From Bradyrhizobium sp. SRS-191 (GTDB taxonomy: Bacteria > Pseudomonadota > Alphaproteobacteria > Rhizobiales > Xanthobacteraceae): a stretch of 52,471 nt of DNA. The position numbers and the translations under genes were made by a program. This document shows positions 25,170-34,468 of this stretch, piece by piece. Numbering within the stretch: position 1 is the first letter of the stretch; every line of letters starts with the position of its first letter. Location of the stretch: the NCBI RefSeq assembly GCF_024586915.1, contig NZ_JANBVS010000030.1, positions 1 to 52,471 on the forward strand. Reading direction: 5' to 3'. Below the pieces are notes generated by a model that saw nothing but the letters and a program-made list of their open reading frames with translations, did no database searches and was not told where the DNA came from.

Positions 25170-25348
25170 GTCGCTCTTCTCGTTGGAGGCGCCGCTCGGA
25201 AGATGGCGGCAGATGGCGGTTCCGAATTTGTAGCCAACAGGGCCGTCGCAGGGAAGGCACAAAAGCCGGCCCGCTCCGCGCCGCAGGCGGCTTGCAGCGG
25301 CTGGTGTAGCGAGGTTTGAAGAGGAGACGGAATGATGGAGATCAATCG

Positions 25349-25810
25349 GTGACAGAGACGGCCCGCCACCAGACGCCTGTGCTTGAGGACTTCCCCTACC
25401 GCCTGACGGACAATGTGCGGTTCGGCGACCTCGATCCCAACCAGCACGTCAACAACGCGGTCTATGCGACCTATTTCGAGACCGGACGGGTGACGCTGAT
25501 GAAGGACCCGCGGCACGGGCTGATCCAGGACGGGCTGGCCTGGATCATGGTGCGCCTCGACATGCATTTCCGCGCCGAGCTGCGCTGGCCGGGCGGAATC
25601 GAGCTGGGACTGGGCGTGGTGAAGCTGGGGCGGACGTCGGTGACCTGTGAGCAGGTCGTGTTCTCGGACGGGCGCTGCGTGGCCTCGGCCACCGCCGTTA
25701 TGGTGCTGATCGACGAGGTGACGCGCAAGCCGGCGCCACTGACGCCGTATCTTATCAGCCAGCTGCAGCCATGGGCTCGCCGGGGCGTCTCGCTCTCGCC
25801 CCCGGCCTAA
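25349..25810 (+). CDS. Acyl-CoA thioesterase (hotdog, 4HBT-like)
   Basis: This 153-residue single hotdog-fold protein has the 4-hydroxybenzoyl-CoA thioesterase signature VRFGDLDPNQHVNNAVYATYFETGR. The aspartate at FGDLD and the HVNN pair are the usual catalytic region. The GTG at 25349 is preferred because GGAG lies about 10 bases upstream; a TTG at 25316 is also open. It converges on the ferredoxin gene. The acyl substrate cannot be predicted. Confidence 0.85.
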   Translation: MTETARHQTPVLEDFPYRLTDNVRFGDLDPNQHVNNAVYATYFETGRVTLMKDPRHGLIQDGLAWIMVRLDMHFRAELRWPGGIELGLGVVKLGRTSVTCEQVVFSDGRCVASATAVMVLIDEVTRKPAPLTPYLISQLQPWARRGVSLSPPA

Positions 25811-25865
25811 GGCCGGGCGGCGACTGTTGGGAGGTGCCGTGAAACGAGATCCCGAACGCGGGAAA

Positions 25866-26186
25866 TCAGGCCTGACGCTCGGGCGTCGAGACGACGAGGC
25901 CGTCGAGCTCGTCGGAGACCTTGATCTGGCAGGAGAGACGGGAATTCGGCCGGACGTCGTAGCCGAAGTCGAGCATGTCCTCTTCCATCGGGGTCGGCGG
26001 ACCGACCTTCTCACGCCAGGCTTCGTCGACATAGACATGGCAGGTCGCGCAGGCGCAGGCGCCGCCACATTCGGCCTCGATGCCCGGAATGGCGTTGCGG
26101 ATCGCCGCTTCCATCACGGTCGCGCCGTTCTCGATGTCAACGGTTCGGGATTCGCCGGTGTGGTCGACAAAGGTGATCTTGGCCAT
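25866..26186 (-). CDS. 2Fe-2S ferredoxin, adrenodoxin/putidaredoxin type
   Basis: This 106-residue ferredoxin has the cluster ligands C40, C46, C49 and C86 (CGGACACATC with CX5CX2C, then LSCQIKV). An extra cysteine, C44, sits inside the loop. MEEDMLDFG and the length match the vertebrate-type ferredoxins that pass electrons to P450s or to iron-sulfur assembly. The nearby ferredoxin reductase (24141-25169) may reduce it. No isc/hsc genes flank it. Confidence 0.93.
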   Translation of the reverse strand: MAKITFVDHTGESRTVDIENGATVMEAAIRNAIPGIEAECGGACACATCHVYVDEAWREKVGPPTPMEEDMLDFGYDVRPNSRLSCQIKVSDELDGLVVSTPERQA

Positions 26187-26270
26187 GTGTGCTCGTGCTG
26201 CGCAGGGAATGAGGTCGGGCTGTCCTATAACGGACCGCCCTGCTCCGCGCTAGTGCCGCGGACGGCCCCT

Positions 26271-26645
26271 TTAGGCCGCGCCGAGCATGTCCGAAATGGC
26301 CGCGCGCGCCTGCGCCACGGCGGTGGCGAGCCAGGCCAGCGCGTCGGCCGGATCGCCGGCCTGCAACGCGGTCTCCAGGCTCTCGGCGGCGTCGGCGACG
26401 TCGAGCGCGCCGATCGCACGGGCGGAGCCCTTGAGCGTGTGGGCGACGGTCGCCGCATCCTCAGGCATCACCTGCAACCGCTCCAGCAGGCGGACAGCCT
26501 GGGTCGAGAACATTTCGAGCACTTCGCGCTCGAGCGCGCTGTCGCCGAGGGTCATCCGCCGCAGCAGGTCGAGGCTGATCGGCCCGTCATCGGGCACCAG
26601 CGGTGGCGAGGGCATCCATTCGATCCGTGACAGGTCGGGAATCAT
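26271..26645 (-). CDS. Hpt (histidine phosphotransfer) protein
   Basis: This 124-residue free-standing Hpt protein carries the phosphorylatable histidine H69 in VAHTLKGSARAIGA, the canonical Hpt motif. It would pass phosphate between receiver domains in a phosphorelay. No kinase or response regulator is adjacent. It diverges from the giant coiled-coil gene, and CtrA-type sites fill the shared upstream region, so cell-cycle control of both is possible. Confidence 0.9.
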   Translation of the reverse strand: MIPDLSRIEWMPSPPLVPDDGPISLDLLRRMTLGDSALEREVLEMFSTQAVRLLERLQVMPEDAATVAHTLKGSARAIGALDVADAAESLETALQAGDPADALAWLATAVAQARAAISDMLGAA

Positions 26646-26709
26646 GGCGGCTATCCGGTCCGATGGGCACGCGCCGCGCGCCCCTGTGGTAACCCAAGCA
26701 CGACAATGG

Positions 26710-26724
26710 TTAATGTATCGTTAC
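26710..26724. promoter_or_regulatory. CtrA-like site, left
   Basis: TTAA-N7-TTAC, one base short of the full TTAA-N7-TTAAC consensus. It lies 65 bases upstream of the Hpt start (minus strand). Confidence 0.4.
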
Positions 26725-26811
26725 CAGCCGATTGCCGCGGGTTTGCCGCGATTTGGGCCCGGCTCCGCCCTAATCACGGCAGAAACGGGAATTCGCAGAA
26801 CTTCTAAATGG

Positions 26812-26853
26812 TTAACGGCGGGTGCTGTTAACGATGATTAAGAATCTCTTAAC
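26812..26853. promoter_or_regulatory. CtrA-type site cluster
   Basis: Four TTAA half-sites lie within 42 bases (26812, 26828, 26838 and 26849). The last two form a perfect TTAA-N7-TTAAC at 26838-26853. They are in the 385-base region between the Hpt gene and the giant repeat-protein gene, 180-220 bases before the latter's start. No other gene is seen in that region. Confidence 0.65.
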
Positions 26854-27030
26854 CACGGCCATTTCTTTCAACAGGCACAGCCAATAGGATGATCCCCGGA
26901 TGGAGTGGGTCACCTGGCGGAATTTGCCACCCCTGGTGCCTGCGAGGGATGACGTCCGGTTCGAGCGCGGCGAGAGGGTACTCGTACGCGGCTTGCCGGA
27001 ACGAAATTAAGACGAGGGCTCGGACTCAAC

Positions 27031-30000
27031 ATGGCGAACACCCCCAAAAAGGTCAAAGACCCGACTGAAGTTGCGCTGTCCGCCATTCAGGAGGCTTTGA
27101 ACATCAGCGACACGTCCGCGCCCTCGGAGACCCAGGGTCCGGTCCGCGCTGACGGGGCTCCGCCGGTGATGCCATCAGGCGGATCCTCGTTCGATTCGTT
27201 CGACTCCCGTCCGGGAGTCGACAACCGCAGCCTGGACGAGATCGAGCCGCCGCCGCTGGCCAAGCGACGTCCGGCCAATGACGACCGCGAGACCATCGGC
27301 CAGTTGTTGCAGGCGATCCAGAAGGGCCGCCCGTCGCGTGGCGTGTACACGCTGGCAACCGCGTTTGCAGGCATCTGGATCGTCGGCTGCGTGCTGCTCA
27401 CGATCGGCTTTTTGCCGTCGCTGCAGGCGCTGATCGGCCAGAGCGGCGGCGCGCTGGTGCTTGCCGGCCTCGCCGCGGTGTTCTTTGCGCCCGTGCTGCT
27501 GTTCTATTTCCTGGCGAGCCTCGCCTGGCGCGGCCAGGAGCTGCGCATGATCGCGCAGTCGATGGCGCAGGTCGCCATCCGTTTCTCGGAGCCCGAGGGC
27601 GCCGTCAGCGATTCCATCGTCACCGTCGGTCAGGCCATCCGCCGCGAAGTTGCCGCGATGGGCGACGGCGTCGAGCGCGCGATCGCGCGCGCCGGCGAAC
27701 TGGAGATGCTGGTCGCCAACGAGGTTGCAGCGCTGGAGCGCGCCTATAGCGACAACGAGGTCCGCATCCGCGCTTTGCTCCAGGACATCGCGCATCAGCG
27801 CGACAACCTGGTCGGTCAGGCCGAGCAGGTCCGCAGCGCCATTTCCGGCGTGCAGATCGACCTGCGCCACGACATCGCGCTGATCTCGGACGCGATCGCC
27901 TCGCGCGTCGACGAGGTCGCCAAGAGCATCACCGGCGCGCTGGAAGAGCGCGGCGCCCATATCACGGCAGCGCTGAGCAACGCCGGCGACAACATGATCC
28001 TCGCGCTCGGTGAGCGCGGCGGCGACCTGCTCGACCGTCTCGAGGAAGCCAGCGCCGAGACCACCCGCGCCGTGCTCGACGCCTCGGAGCGCCTGACGAC
28101 CAGCCTCAACTTCAAGACCGGCCACGTCCACGACGAGTTCGCCGATCTGTCCGACCGCGTCCACGAAATGCTCAACGAGCGTATCGACCGCATCACCAAC
28201 GAGTTCGAGCAGCGCACGGCCGCGATCGTCGACGGCATCTCGGTTCGCACCGAGCAGGTCCACGATTCCCTCAAGGCCTCCGGTGAGTCGCTGCTGCTCG
28301 AGCTCGAGCTGCGCAGCGGCGATCTCGTCACCAAGATCGACGAGGCGAGCCAGCGCCTGTCCGGCCACATCGTCACGTCGGGCGAAAAGGCGAGCGAGTC
28401 GCTCGATGCGACCGTCAACTCGCTGGTCGCCAAGGTCGTCAGCCAGACCGAGAGCACGCACGACACGCTGTCGATCCAGATCAGCGCCTTCGATGAGCTG
28501 GTGAAGAACCAGGGCACCGAGCTCGCCGAGCGCTTCGCGCGCGACAGCTCGACCTTGGGCGCGCTGATCACCCGGCACATCACCGAGTTCGACCGCACCG
28601 TGAAGACCTATGGCGGCGAGATCGTCGAGCGCATGGGGCAGCGGACCCAGGAGATCTCGGACAATCTCAAGAGCTATGTCGACACCTTCGACACCCGGCT
28701 GTCGTCCAACAGCGGCGAGATCACGGCGACGCTGGACCAGCGGCTCGGCCAGTTCGAAACCAACCTGCAGGCCAGCATCACCACGTTCGATTCCTCGCTG
28801 GATTCCAAGATCAAGTCCTTCGACGACACCGTCGGCGGCCGCCTGAAGACCCTGGAAGAAAGCTTCGACAGCCGCACCACCTCGGTCACCTCGACCATCG
28901 AGGGCCGGCTCGGCACGCTGTCGAACTCGCTGACCGACGGCGCAGCGCAGGTCCTGCACGCGATCGACTCGCGGCTGACCGTGCTGACCTCGTCGCTGAC
29001 CGAGGGCTCGGCGCAGGCGATCCAGTCGATCGATTCCCGCCTCAACATCCTGACGTCCTCGCTGACCGACGGCACCGACAAGGCGCTGGAGGCCATCGAT
29101 GCGCGCATCGTCAGCCTGTCGAACATCATCGACGGCCGCAGCTTCGAGCTGACCGAAGCCGTCACCGCCCGCTTCCAGGACATTCACCAGGGCATCGAAA
29201 CGCGCGTCGGTTCGATCGCCACCGAAATCGATCATCGCGTGTCGCAGTTCGAGGACCTGCTCGGCTCGCGCGTCGAGGCCGTCGCCGGCCGCATCGAGAG
29301 CAGCGGCCGCCAGGCCAGCGACGAGCTGATGACCCGCGCCGAGCTGCTGTCGGCCAGCATCAAGTCGCATGTCGAGGACGCCGAGCGCTCGCTGACCAAC
29401 CTCGTGGTCAACACCAGCGAGACCATCCAGACCGGCGCGCGTTCGGCGCAGGAGGCGCTGCTCAGCGTGTCGACCGATGTCGGCTCGCAGCTGAAGACCA
29501 CCTCGGCCGAGGTCGAGCGCGCCCTCACCGATGCCGGCAGCACGGCGGCCAACGCCATCCTCTCCAGCGCTCGCGAGGCCCAGACCACGCTGGTGACCGC
29601 CTCCGGCGACACCGCCGAGCAGATCAAGTCGCTGTCGGCGGACGTCGAGCGCACGCTCACGGCGGCCGGCTCGACCACCGCGGCCACCATCCTCGCCGGC
29701 GCCCGCGAGGTCCAGAACACCCTGGTGTCCGCCTCGTCCGACGCCGCCACGCATGTCAAGTCGCTCGCCACCGATGTCGAGCAGGCGCTGACGGCGGCCG
29801 GCTCCGCCACCGCAGCCTCGATCCTCGCCGGCGCCCGCGAGGTCCAGAACACTTTGGTCTCGGCCTCATCCAACGCGGCCGACCACGTGAAGTCGCTCGC
29901 GGCCGACGTGCAGCGCTCGCTCACCAGTGCCGGCACCGAGACCGCCGAGACCATCACGGCCGGCGCCCGCGAAGCCCAGAGCGCCATGCTCGCGGCCTCG

Positions 30001-32787
30001 CAGGAGGCGGCCGAGCAGGTGAAGGCGCTCACCGTCGACGTGCAGCGCTCGCTGTCGATCGCGGGAACGACGACCGCGGAAGCCATCACGGGCGGTGCCC
30101 GCGAGGCGCAGACCACCCTCATCAGCGCGTCGTCGGAAGCGGCCAATCACGTCAAGTCGCTTGCCGCCGATGTGGAGCGCACGCTCGCAGCCGTCGGCAC
30201 CAGCACGGCGGCGACGATCGTCGACAGCGCGCGCGACGTGCAGTCGAAGCTCGTCAGCGCCTCGACCGAAGCCGCCGACCATGTGAAGTCGCTGGCGATC
30301 GACGTCGAGCGGACGCTGGCCGCGGTCGGCACCACCACCGCCACCGTGATCATCGACAGCGCCCGCGAAGTGCAGTCCAAGCTCATCACGAGCTCGACCG
30401 AGGCGGCCGAGCACGTCAAGTCGCTCGCGGTCGACGTCGAGCGGACGCTGTCGTCGGTCGGCGCCGACACCGCCACCTCGATCCTCAACAGCGCCCGCCA
30501 GGCGCAGATGTCGCTGACCGCGACGTCGGCTGACACGGCGGCGACGCTGGTCGGCAGCGCGCGCGAAGCCCAGACGCTGCTGACGACGACCACGACCGAG
30601 TCGGTCGCGGTGATCGTCGGCGGCGCGCGCGAGGCCCAGAGCGTGCTGACGGCGACCTCCACCGACACCGCCGGCCAGCTCAAGGCGATCTCCTCGGAGA
30701 TCGAGCGCTCCATCAACACCGTCGCGGCCAATACGACGGATGCCATCCAGAGCAGCGCGCTGAACGCGCAGAGCGCGCTGGTCGCCGCCTCCAACGAGGT
30801 CTCCACCCGCGTCAAGTCGACCTCGACCGAGATCGAACGCTCCGTGCTCGCCGCCGGCAATTCGTTCGGCTCGGCGATGACCGGCAAGACCGACGAGATC
30901 GTCACCTACGTGCAGCAGCAAACCGAGCGGCTGTCGCAGTTCCTCGACGGCAAGCGCGGCACGCTGGTCGAGACGCTCAACTCCAAGACCAACCAGCTCA
31001 CGATCGAGATCGATCGCGTCACCACCGAGGCGCTGAAGCAGATCGAGGTGCGCGGCCAGACCTTCGCCCACACCGTCAACGGCAACGGCTCCGAGGTCGC
31101 GCGCACGATTACTTCGGCCGGCGAGATGGCGACGACGGCGATCACCAAGTCGCTGAAGGATCTCGAGCAGGCCTCGCGCGCGGCGATCGAGCAGTCGCGC
31201 CAGGTCTCGGTGGCGGCCGTCACCGAGATGCAGGAGACCAGCAAGATCCTGCGCACGGACACCGTCGCCTTGTTCGAGCGTCTGCGCGAAGGCAACATCC
31301 TGCTGCAGGAGGTGCTGACCGGTGCGCACGACAACCTCAACTCGCTCGAGCGTGCGCTGGTCGCCCGCGTGGCCGATTTCGTCACCGCGATGAACGACGT
31401 CACCTCGCGCAACGGCACGGCGACGCAGACCCTCGAGGACCAGCTCAACGTCTTCAATTCCAAGACGTCGCGCGCCCTGGAGGATCTCAACTCGCTGTCG
31501 AGCCAGTTCGACGCCCACGGCAAGGCCCTGATCGAGGCCGCGGCCGTCGTCGAGCAGAGCAACCGCGACGCGACCGTCTCGATCTCCGATCGCAAGACGA
31601 CGCTGGAATCGCTGGTCACCACCATCGACCTGCGCACCGCGGATCTCGACCAGCGCCTGACGCGCTTCACCACCCTGCTCGACGAGTCGCTCGCGGCCGC
31701 CGAGGAGCGGGCGCGCGACATCGCCCGTGTGGTGGCGGAGACCGCGGGTGCCGGCTCCACCGCGCTCAGCCGCCAATTCGAAGCCATCCGCTCCAATGCC
31801 GAGGAAGAGCGTCGTCTCACCACCTCGCAGATGCAGGAGATCTACCAGCAGAGCACGCAGGAAGCAGATGCGATGTTCAAGCAGTCGGCGGAGAAGTTCG
31901 CCACGCTGGTGTCGAGCATGAAGCAGATGACCGCGGAGATGCATCGCGAGCTCGAAGCGACGCGCAACGAGCTGCGCCGCGGCGTGCTGGAGATGCCGCA
32001 GGAGGCGGCCGAGAGCACCGCGCAGATGCGCAAGGTCATCGTCGACCAGATCGAAGCGCTCGCCGAGCTCAACCGCATCGTCGCACATCACGGTCGAGGC
32101 CTCGACGTGGTCAGCGCGTCGCGCCCCGTCGCCGCGCCGGCCGCCGTCATCCGTCAGGAAGAGCCGGTGGTGGCAGCCGCAGCCGTGGGCGGTCGCCCGG
32201 ACATGCGGCTGCGCGAGCCGGCGGCAACCAGCGTCACCAACCTGCCGCCGCCGGATCTCGGCATGCAGCCCCCCGCCCCGCCGCCGCCTCAGCCGCGCCG
32301 GGTCGAGGCGCCGCCGATGGGCCCGGTCGCCGACCAGCGCAGCGACAACTGGCTGTCGGACCTGCTCAACCGCGCCGACAGCAGCGCCGCCGGTCAGCCG
32401 CAGGCTCCGGCTCCGCGTGGCCGCGGACCGGCGCCGGCGCAGCAGCCGGGCAATCCGCTGGAATCGCTGTCGCTCGATATCGCCCGGCTGATGGACCGCA
32501 CGCTCGCGGCGGAGATGTGGGACCGCTATCAGCGCGGCGAGACCAAGGCGTTTTCCAAGCGCCTCTACACGCCCGCCGGCCAGAAGGCGTTCGACGAGGT
32601 CGCCCGCAAGTACCGCGCCGACCGCACCTTCAAGCAGACGGTCGACCGCTACATCACCGAGTTCGAGCGGCTGCTCGACGAGGTCGCCCGCGACGACCGC
32701 AACCCGCAGGCGCTGCGCGCGCAGCTCACCTCGGAGACGGGCCTGGTCTACACCCTCCTCGCCCACGCCGCCGGCCGGCTGGCGTGA
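27031..32787 (+). CDS. Giant membrane-anchored helical-repeat protein (1918 aa)
   Basis: The protein has a disordered N-terminus (1-100), two membrane helices (about 106-127 and 141-165), and then roughly 1500 residues of heptad- and hendecad-like helix rich in Ala, Ser, Thr, Glu and Val. Units of 22 residues occur at 633, 655 and 677; ten units of 44 residues and two of 22 cover residues 803-1286. A Pro/Ala-rich linker follows (about 1700-1815), and a conserved-looking C-terminal domain begins NPLESLSLDIARLMDRTLAAEMWDRY in short form. No enzyme motif is present. Apolipoprotein- or kinesin-like labels given to such proteins are compositional only. It could be a polar or envelope-spanning scaffold. 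The start ATG lacks a strong ribosome binding site. Confidence 0.85.
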   Translation: MANTPKKVKDPTEVALSAIQEALNISDTSAPSETQGPVRADGAPPVMPSGGSSFDSFDSRPGVDNRSLDEIEPPPLAKRRPANDDRETIGQLLQAIQKGRPSRGVYTLATAFAGIWIVGCVLLTIGFLPSLQALIGQSGGALVLAGLAAVFFAPVLLFYFLASLAWRGQELRMIAQSMAQVAIRFSEPEGAVSDSIVTVGQAIRREVAAMGDGVERAIARAGELEMLVANEVAALERAYSDNEVRIRALLQDIAHQRDNLVGQAEQVRSAISGVQIDLRHDIALISDAIASRVDEVAKSITGALEERGAHITAALSNAGDNMILALGERGGDLLDRLEEASAETTRAVLDASERLTTSLNFKTGHVHDEFADLSDRVHEMLNERIDRITNEFEQRTAAIVDGISVRTEQVHDSLKASGESLLLELELRSGDLVTKIDEASQRLSGHIVTSGEKASESLDATVNSLVAKVVSQTESTHDTLSIQISAFDELVKNQGTELAERFARDSSTLGALITRHITEFDRTVKTYGGEIVERMGQRTQEISDNLKSYVDTFDTRLSSNSGEITATLDQRLGQFETNLQASITTFDSSLDSKIKSFDDTVGGRLKTLEESFDSRTTSVTSTIEGRLGTLSNSLTDGAAQVLHAIDSRLTVLTSSLTEGSAQAIQSIDSRLNILTSSLTDGTDKALEAIDARIVSLSNIIDGRSFELTEAVTARFQDIHQGIETRVGSIATEIDHRVSQFEDLLGSRVEAVAGRIESSGRQASDELMTRAELLSASIKSHVEDAERSLTNLVVNTSETIQTGARSAQEALLSVSTDVGSQLKTTSAEVERALTDAGSTAANAILSSAREAQTTLVTASGDTAEQIKSLSADVERTLTAAGSTTAATILAGAREVQNTLVSASSDAATHVKSLATDVEQALTAAGSATAASILAGAREVQNTLVSASSNAADHVKSLAADVQRSLTSAGTETAETITAGAREAQSAMLAASQEAAEQVKALTVDVQRSLSIAGTTTAEAITGGAREAQTTLISASSEAANHVKSLAADVERTLAAVGTSTAATIVDSARDVQSKLVSASTEAADHVKSLAIDVERTLAAVGTTTATVIIDSAREVQSKLITSSTEAAEHVKSLAVDVERTLSSVGADTATSILNSARQAQMSLTATSADTAATLVGSAREAQTLLTTTTTESVAVIVGGAREAQSVLTATSTDTAGQLKAISSEIERSINTVAANTTDAIQSSALNAQSALVAASNEVSTRVKSTSTEIERSVLAAGNSFGSAMTGKTDEIVTYVQQQTERLSQFLDGKRGTLVETLNSKTNQLTIEIDRVTTEALKQIEVRGQTFAHTVNGNGSEVARTITSAGEMATTAITKSLKDLEQASRAAIEQSRQVSVAAVTEMQETSKILRTDTVALFERLREGNILLQEVLTGAHDNLNSLERALVARVADFVTAMNDVTSRNGTATQTLEDQLNVFNSKTSRALEDLNSLSSQFDAHGKALIEAAAVVEQSNRDATVSISDRKTTLESLVTTIDLRTADLDQRLTRFTTLLDESLAAAEERARDIARVVAETAGAGSTALSRQFEAIRSNAEEERRLTTSQMQEIYQQSTQEADAMFKQSAEKFATLVSSMKQMTAEMHRELEATRNELRRGVLEMPQEAAESTAQMRKVIVDQIEALAELNRIVAHHGRGLDVVSASRPVAAPAAVIRQEEPVVAAAAVGGRPDMRLREPAATSVTNLPPPDLGMQPPAPPPPQPRRVEAPPMGPVADQRSDNWLSDLLNRADSSAAGQPQAPAPRGRGPAPAQQPGNPLESLSLDIARLMDRTLAAEMWDRYQRGETKAFSKRLYTPAGQKAFDEVARKYRADRTFKQTVDRYITEFERLLDEVARDDRNPQALRAQLTSETGLVYTLLAHAAGRLA
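29437..30888 (+). repeat. Coding tandem repeats of 132 bp (44 aa, four hendecads)
   Basis: Units begin at 29437, 29569, 29701, 29833, 29965, 30097, 30229, 30361, then half-units of 66 bp at 30493 and 30559, then full units at 30625 and 30757. Each starts with an AREAQ-like sequence and contains xHVKSLAxDVERxLxxxG. The spacing is exactly 132 bases throughout. Confidence 0.9.
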
Positions 32788-32846
32788 TGGGAGGCGGCGA
32801 ATAGCGAGCGGCGGATGGGCAAGTAGCCGACCAGCAATCGACATAC

Positions 32847-32874
32847 AAACGGAGGCCGCGAGGCCTCCGTTTTG
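32847..32874 (+). terminator. Intrinsic terminator of the giant repeat gene
   Basis: ACGGAGGCC and GGCCTCCGT form a 9-bp stem with a 4-base loop, followed by TTTTG. It lies 60 bases after the stop codon. Confidence 0.85.
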
Positions 32875-33135
32875 CTTTCGGGGATGCAGTCGATAAGACT
32901 TGCTCGACTTCGGCCGAGCCGGCCCGGCGCGCCCCGCGCAAATGCACGATGCTACGCCGTGGCAAGGCATCAAGCTTCATCTGATGATTGCGATGAGGCT
33001 GTGCAGCTGCTCTGCGTAACCGCGGCCAAGGTCCCGATGATAACGACCGCAGGCGCGACGATCTCAGTCTCCCCCTCCCTTGGAGGGCAACGCCGTCGCA
33101 ATTGAAGATCGCAGTTGTGCGCTGGTCTGTCTCTG

Positions 33136-33225
33136 CGTCGTCATGCCCGGGCTTGTCCCAGCCATCTACGTCGTCCGGCACTCTGAGAACGACGTGGGTG
33201 CCCGGGACAAGCCCGGGCATGACGG
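33136..33225. repeat. REP-like palindromic element, copy 2
   Basis: It has the same outer arms as the element at 23155-23244: CGTCATGCCCGGGCTTGTCC and its inverted partner GGACAAGCCCGGGCATGACG. The inner loop differs. Both copies are about 90 bp. Confidence 0.85.
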
Positions 33226-33442
33226 AGTAACAAATGAGCAGGATCGTACGCGCAGACAGCTCCGCATCACCCGATGCGATTCCCCTGCCCTGGAATGGGA
33301 AGATAACAATCCCGCGCTGACTGGCCGCGCACAACTCCGATGCTGGGAGACGTCAGAGCGGGACGAACCATCACAGTCAAAATCACCAGCGTGCAGCAGC
33401 AGGGCTCCGTCCCCTGCTCGCTCCTCCCTATTCGCGAATGCC

Positions 33443-34315
33443 TCACCGCCGTCCGCTGGTGGACGGCGCGGGCGCGGGCTGCGAGGCCTGGGCGTTGCTC
33501 GGGCTCGGGTTGCTGGCGCCGAACAGGACGCGGGTCGGGTTGCGGTCGAAATTGTTCACCGCGCGGCTGATGTCGGACAAGGTCCGCCGCCCGTCGGCCA
33601 TCAGCGCGCCGGAGCGCTTGTCCAGGTCCTCGGCGAGCTCGCGGATCGACTTCACGGTCAGGAACAGCTCGCCGCCATCCTTGCCGCCGGCCAGCGTGTT
33701 GAGGCCGAGCATCAAGGTGTCCGCCTTGCCCATGATGCCGTCGACCCGGCTCATGACGCCATCGATGCGCTCGGAGTTGCGCGCCAGCGATTGGGTGAAG
33801 ACCTCGAGATTCTTGATCGAGCTCTTCACGGCATCCTGGTTGTCGGCGACCACCTTGTTGATGTTCTGCAAGGTGGCGCGGATCGCCTCGGTGACGTCCT
33901 GCAGCCGGGTCGGATCGGCGCGCAGCACCGGGACGCCGTCCTCGTCGAGCGGCGTCGGCGGCGCGGCCTCCTCGCCGCCCTTGAGCGAGATCGCGGCGAC
34001 GCCGGTGAGGCCCTGGAACTCGAGGCCCACGAGCGTGTCCTTGCGGATCGGCGCGTTGTTCTCGACCATCGCCAGCGCCACGACGCGGCGCGGATTGTCG
34101 AGCTTGACCGAGATGACTTCGCCGACGCGGATACCGTTGAAATTGACACTGCCGCCGTTGCGCAGACCGGCCGCCGGCCCCTCGAACACCACGCGCAACG
34201 GGCTGCGCTGCTTGGTGGTGTGCAGGCTCTGGAACCACAGCACAAACCCGACCGCCGCGGCGAGCACCGCCAGCGTGAACGATCCGATCAGGACGTAATT
34301 CGCCCGCGTTTCCAT
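33443..34315 (-). CDS. mlaD: MlaD-family MCE protein
   Basis: This 290-residue protein has one N-terminal membrane helix (YVLIGSFTLAVLAAAVGFVLWF) and an MCE domain (about 38-125) with VVFEGPAAGLRNGGSVNFNGIRVGEV, then a helical region and a Ser/Pro/Ala-rich tail. MCE proteins form hexameric rings that bind lipids between membranes. The ATG at 34315 gives METRANYVLIGSF; the frame is open further without similarity. It follows the ATPase and permease genes by 153 bases. Together they make the core of an Mla-type phospholipid transporter. Confidence 0.88.
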   Translation of the reverse strand: METRANYVLIGSFTLAVLAAAVGFVLWFQSLHTTKQRSPLRVVFEGPAAGLRNGGSVNFNGIRVGEVISVKLDNPRRVVALAMVENNAPIRKDTLVGLEFQGLTGVAAISLKGGEEAAPPTPLDEDGVPVLRADPTRLQDVTEAIRATLQNINKVVADNQDAVKSSIKNLEVFTQSLARNSERIDGVMSRVDGIMGKADTLMLGLNTLAGGKDGGELFLTVKSIRELAEDLDKRSGALMADGRRTLSDISRAVNNFDRNPTRVLFGASNPSPSNAQASQPAPAPSTSGRR

Positions 34316-34468
34316 TACCAACTCCGGTACCTGCACGTCGCGGCAGAGATCCCAGCCGCCGCTTCCGCGCGCTCTCGGTTGGCGCCGGACTGCGGCACCC
34401 ACCCCATCACCTTAGTCGCGGAAGTCCCCACTCCCGCTCACAAAAAATCGTCGCTGGGGCGCTTGATG

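Larger units (their letters stand above)
32788..33442. other. Long intergenic region
   Basis: It holds the terminator of the giant gene (32847-32874) and a REP-like element (33136-33225). The rest has no credible open frame and no recognised RNA. Confidence 0.5.

Noticed and set aside
29437..30888. Tandem repeats as a CRISPR array or satellite DNA
   Set aside because: They are in-frame coding units of 132 bases with no spacer-repeat alternation.
29866..32973. A 1035-codon open frame on the minus strand opposite the giant repeat gene
   Set aside because: The plus-strand frame has clean repeats, membrane helices and terminator; the minus frame has only shadow composition.
32872..33105. Open frame in the gap after the giant gene
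   Set aside because: No ribosome binding site, no similarity, and shadow-like composition.
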